Assembly: GCA_964654995.1 (NCBI GenBank)
Contig: CAZZKF010000001.1
Span: 1-64,000 of the forward strand
Reading direction: 5' to 3'
Source of the DNA: CAZZKF01 sp964654995
GTDB taxonomy: Bacteria; Pseudomonadota; Alphaproteobacteria; CAZZKF01
DNA: 64,000 nucleotides
Shown here: piece after piece, positions 61,452 to 64,000 of the stretch
Layout of the letters: every line of letters begins with the position of its first letter
How positions within the stretch are numbered: position 1 is the stretch's first letter
Position numbers and translations under genes: made by a program
Notes under the pieces: generated by a model
Told to the model about the DNA's origin: nothing
The model's input: the letters and a program-made list of their open reading frames with translations, nothing else
The model's database searches: none

Positions 61452-62348
61452 TCAGCCCGGCGTCTTGAGGCCCAGGATCCGGCGGGCCTCGGCGGGCGTC
61501 GCCACCTGCTGCCCAAGATGCTCGATCAGGGTGACCGCGCGCTCGACCAGTTGGCCGTTGGTGGCGAAGACGCCGCGCGAAAGATACAGATTGTCCTCGA
61601 GGCCGACCCGCACATTGCCGCCGAGCAGCACTGACTGGGCGGCCATGCGCATCTGCTGGCGCCCGAGGCCGAGCGCGCCCCACACCGCGTTCGGGGGCAG
61701 CAGGTTGCGCATATAGACCATGGTCTCGGTATCGGCCGGCGCCGCCCATTTCACACCCAGCACGAACTGGTACAAGGGCGGATCATCGATCAGGCCTTCT
61801 TCGACCAGCGCATTGGCGAACAGCACGTCGCCGGCCTGAAAGGTCTCGAGCTCCGGCTTGACGCCGAATTCCTGAAAGCGCTTCGCCATGCCGCGCAGGG
61901 TCCGGGTGGTGTTCAGATAGACGAACTCCAGTTCTCCCTCGACCTGATTGCCGGTGGTGACATCGAGCGACGCGATCTCGGGCAGGCAGTCCTTGACATA
62001 TTCGACGCGCTCGTCGACGCCGGCGATGTCGCTTTCCGGCAAGGCCCGGCTTTCATCCTCGGGGTCGGGCAGAAACAGGGCGCCGCCGCCGCAGGTGAGG
62101 TTGATGACGATATCGACGCCGCTATTCCGGATGCGATCGACGATCTCGCGGTAGGCGGCCGCATCGCGGGTGCCGGTGCCGGTTTCAGGGTCGCGGGCGT
62201 GAATATGGCACACCGATGCTCCGGCCCTGGCCGCCTCGATCACCGCGTCGCAGATCTGCGCCGGCGTCTGCGGGTAAGTGTAGGGGTATTTCGGGTTGAT
62301 CGGCGCATTGCCGGAGACCGCACAGGTCAGGATCACCTTGCCCATCAT
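61452..62348 (-). CDS. BKACE family protein (3-keto-5-aminohexanoate cleavage enzyme, DUF849)
   Basis: 298-aa zinc-dependent beta-keto acid cleavage enzyme, which uses acetyl-CoA to split a beta-keto acid into acetoacetate and a CoA ester. The opening KVILTCAVSGNAPI, the metal-site HIHARDPETG and the DVTTGNQVEGELEFVY and LPPNAVWGALGLGRQQMRMAAQSVLLGGNVRVGLEDNLYLSRG segments (in parts) define the family. Its start (ATGATG at 62348/62345) overlaps the stop of the dehydrogenase gene. This partner suggests a route in which a 3-hydroxy acid is oxidised and then cleaved, as in L-carnitine breakdown (dehydrocarnitine). The actual substrate is not visible. Confidence 0.92.
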   Translation of the reverse strand: MMGKVILTCAVSGNAPINPKYPYTYPQTPAQICDAVIEAARAGASVCHIHARDPETGTGTRDAAAYREIVDRIRNSGVDIVINLTCGGGALFLPDPEDESRALPESDIAGVDERVEYVKDCLPEIASLDVTTGNQVEGELEFVYLNTTRTLRGMAKRFQEFGVKPELETFQAGDVLFANALVEEGLIDDPPLYQFVLGVKWAAPADTETMVYMRNLLPPNAVWGALGLGRQQMRMAAQSVLLGGNVRVGLEDNLYLSRGVFATNGQLVERAVTLIEHLGQQVATPAEARRILGLKTPG

Positions 62349-63316
62349 CAGCTCCCCTCGCTGTTGTCCAAATCCCCGTCACCGGCTTCGAGATGGCGGC
62401 GCAGGGCGAGCAAGCGCCGGTCGCGCCAGCGCTGGCGCGCCGCCACCCGGGCGGGCGGGGTTTCAAGCTCCAGTTCATCGGCGATCCGATCGACGATCGC
62501 CGGTGAAATCCGATAGGTCGTGTGCAGGTCGTCCATCAGGCTCTGATAGCCTTTGCGATATTTGGTCAGGTAATCGCGAAAGCCGCCGGGCGCGTTCAGA
62601 TGCCCGGTCTCGAACGGCCCCATGAAAGCCCAGCGCAAACCCAGGCCGGACTTCATGACCTGGTCGAGATCGCCGGCGCTGATCACGCCCCGCTCGACCA
62701 GGGCGAGTGCCTCGCGCAGCACCGCCGCCTGCAGCCGATTCAGCGCAAAACCGTCGATTTCCTGCGCAATTTCGACCGGTTTTTGCCCGATTTCGGTCAT
62801 CAGATCGCGGCAAAAGGCGAAACTTTCATCCGCTGTTTGGGGGATCCGGCAGAGCTCGACCAGCGGAATGAGATGCGGCGGATTGGTCGGATGGGCGACC
62901 AGGCAGCGCGACGAGATCGGCAGGTCGGCCATGAACTGCGAGCCCGGCAGGGCCGAGGTCGAACTGCCGAATACCGTGTCCGGCGCCGCCAGCCCGGCCA
63001 TTTCGGCAAACAGCGCCCGCTTGGCCTCGCGCTCTTCGATGATGCTTTCCTGAACGTAGACGGCACCATCAAGCGCCGCGCCAAGGCTGTCGGCCGGCGC
63101 CAGCCGGGCAAATGCGACATCCGCCGAGTCGATCAGGCCGGCGGCTTCGAGGTCGGCAAACGCGCCTTTGCACCAGTCCAGCGCCGCCTCGACGACGCCC
63201 CGCCCGGCATCGAACAGCGCCACGCGCCAGCCGGCGCGGGCAAAGCACACAGCCCAGGATCGCCCGATGATGCCGGCGCCCACACAGGCGACTTGTTTCT
63301 CCGCTGGCTCGAACAC
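62348..63316 (-). CDS. 3-hydroxyacyl-CoA-dehydrogenase-like NAD enzyme, carnitine 3-dehydrogenase / gulonate dehydrogenase type
   Basis: 322-aa NAD-dependent dehydrogenase. Rossmann VACVGAGIIGRSWAVCFARAG; STSALPGSQFMADLP, HPTNPPHLIPLVELC and the C-terminal helices with EIDGFALNRLQAAVLREALALVERGVISAGDLDQVMKSGLGLRW AFMGPFE (in parts) are those of the lambda-crystallin/carnitine dehydrogenase group rather than fatty acid HADH. The MGPFE motif near the end is diagnostic for that branch. It is the first gene of a two-gene operon with the BKACE gene (1-base TGATG overlap). L-carnitine or another 3-hydroxy acid is the likely substrate, by inference from the partner. Confidence 0.86.
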   Translation of the reverse strand: MFEPAEKQVACVGAGIIGRSWAVCFARAGWRVALFDAGRGVVEAALDWCKGAFADLEAAGLIDSADVAFARLAPADSLGAALDGAVYVQESIIEEREAKRALFAEMAGLAAPDTVFGSSTSALPGSQFMADLPISSRCLVAHPTNPPHLIPLVELCRIPQTADESFAFCRDLMTEIGQKPVEIAQEIDGFALNRLQAAVLREALALVERGVISAGDLDQVMKSGLGLRWAFMGPFETGHLNAPGGFRDYLTKYRKGYQSLMDDLHTTYRISPAIVDRIADELELETPPARVAARQRWRDRRLLALRRHLEAGDGDLDNSEGS

Positions 63317-63451
63317 CGCCTTCTCCTTGCCATCGTCTGATGGTGAATTTCGGGACCGCCGCAGCGAATCCCGGCCGCTTTGGGGCGGAATCGTAAACCG
63401 GCGCGGCCGATTTCCAAAACGGTGTCTGGAGCCGGCGATGAAACCGGAAAA

Positions 63452-64000
63452 TCAGGGGAGGGCCAGCGCGGTGTCCGCGTCCGGTGGATCGACCGCGATG
63501 CTTTGGCGCGTCTCGCGCCGGATCGGCCGCCCGTCGATGAACTGTTCGAGCTTCAACGGGAAGGAGATACCGGCGACCTCGCGCCAGTCGGAAAAGACCA
63601 TGAGGTTCACCGTTTCGCCGTCAAGCGGGGTCGCGCTCGCGGCTTGCAACCTCGGCCGGCAGGCCGGTCCGCGGATCGCTGAGCACCTCGAAAGAGCTGC
63701 CGTTGAGGGTGGCAATCCGGCGCCGGAGGCTCCTGCCTCGACGGCGGGCTGTCTCCGGTAAAAGGACGTTGCCGTGGGCCAGCCGCAGCGGGCCGGCAAG
63801 CCACAAATCCCTGAACACGGCACCGATGCGAGCCGGCGCAACCGCGCCTTCGGCGCTCGGGCGGAAGCCGTCGCGTCCTTTGCAGTAGCCGGCGTTCCGG
63901 TGATAGACGGCGGCAAAGGTCCAGTTGTTGGGAACCCGGTAAAGGGTGAACAGCGTCCAGTCATCGTGTGCCGGTACCCAGGTGGTGGTCAATTGGTAGT
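63452..64000 (-). pseudogene. Unidentified gene, 5' end beyond the window, apparent frameshift at a C4 tract
   Basis: Two adjacent minus-strand frames form one protein. The first (from the window end to 63621) reads TTTWVPAHDDWTLFTLYRV, YHRNAGYCKGRDGFRPSA and ends SDPRTGLPAEVASRERDP. The second (stop at 63452) continues LDGETVNLMVFSDWREVAGISFPLKLEQFIDGRPIRRETRQSI and ends with DTALALP, as seen at the C-termini of exported outer-membrane or lipoprotein-sorting-type proteins. Removing one base of the G4 run at 63627-63630 (C4 on the coding strand) joins them. It may be a pseudogene or a sequencing error. No function assigned. Confidence 0.62.

Overview
The window is a GC-rich alphaproteobacterial chromosome segment, most likely from the Rhodospirillales or a close relative. 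The evidence is the gene content: short-form HisG, UPF0262, DUF2948, a PduO-type adenosyltransferase upstream of etfBA, the ethylmalonyl-CoA pathway genes and an infA-maf-rng run. It comes from a draft assembly with three 100-N gaps. Two of them (25341-25440 and 60426-60525) are flanked by exact 55-bp duplications, and collapsing the duplication restores one open reading frame each time, so these two gaps are probably artefacts.

Layout. 1-271: a small element with perfect 28-bp terminal inverted repeats. 494-2581 (-): infA-maf-rng. 2743-12141: a mixed accessory stretch with an isochorismatase-type hydrolase, a GlcD/LDHD-type FAD dehydrogenase, a non-exported reductive-dehalogenase-like protein with a DUF3179 membrane partner, a cupin cut by the real gap, a PQQ-type sugar dehydrogenase lipoprotein, two small envelope proteins and a WYL regulator. 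12165-17456 (-): dcd, murA, DUF2948, hisG, hisD, UPF0262 and a low-molecular-weight phosphatase. This run normally continues directly into infA, so the accessory stretch appears to split a conserved block. 17585-17972: a 52-aa basic protein and tRNA-Thr(GGT). 18360-23678: a MarR regulator with an apparently leaderless promoter, an RND exporter fused to a LolA-like domain, a DUF1302 outer-membrane protein and a 62-aa protein.

23713-34808: an acyclic terpene (citronellol/geraniol) utilisation cluster. atuC-D-E-F-A face left; a TetR regulator, an SDR and an acyl-CoA ligase face right. 34815-35741: a CsgG-like protein. 35899-39463: a phenylalanine-aminomutase-like MIO enzyme followed by a beta-phenylalanine-aminotransferase-like enzyme, divergent from an Lrp/AsnC regulator; this is the most novel-looking module. 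39636-42263: a MarR regulator and three c-type cytochrome genes with FNR/FixK-type boxes. 42264-43132 has no convincing gene but carries a promoter/operator and a highly structured stretch that may be an RNA.

43133-52361: central C2/C4 metabolism. hbd, etfA, etfB and an ATP:cob(I)alamin adenosyltransferase are followed by methylsuccinyl-CoA dehydrogenase (mcd), crotonyl-CoA carboxylase/reductase (ccr) and the divergent ethylmalonyl-CoA mutase (ecm). The adenosyltransferase can supply the mutase cofactor and ETF can accept electrons from Mcd and AtuD. 52384-54745: MFS transporter and ACMSD-like amidohydrolase. 54992-57941: an OmpA-like/MotA-like/MotB-like envelope motor set. 57961-63316: APC permease, S15/CocE hydrolase, and a BKACE plus 3-hydroxyacid-dehydrogenase pair that resembles carnitine-type catabolism. 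63452-64000: a gene cut by the window end and apparently frameshifted.

All family assignments come from reading motifs and from remembered family sequences; no database search was run.
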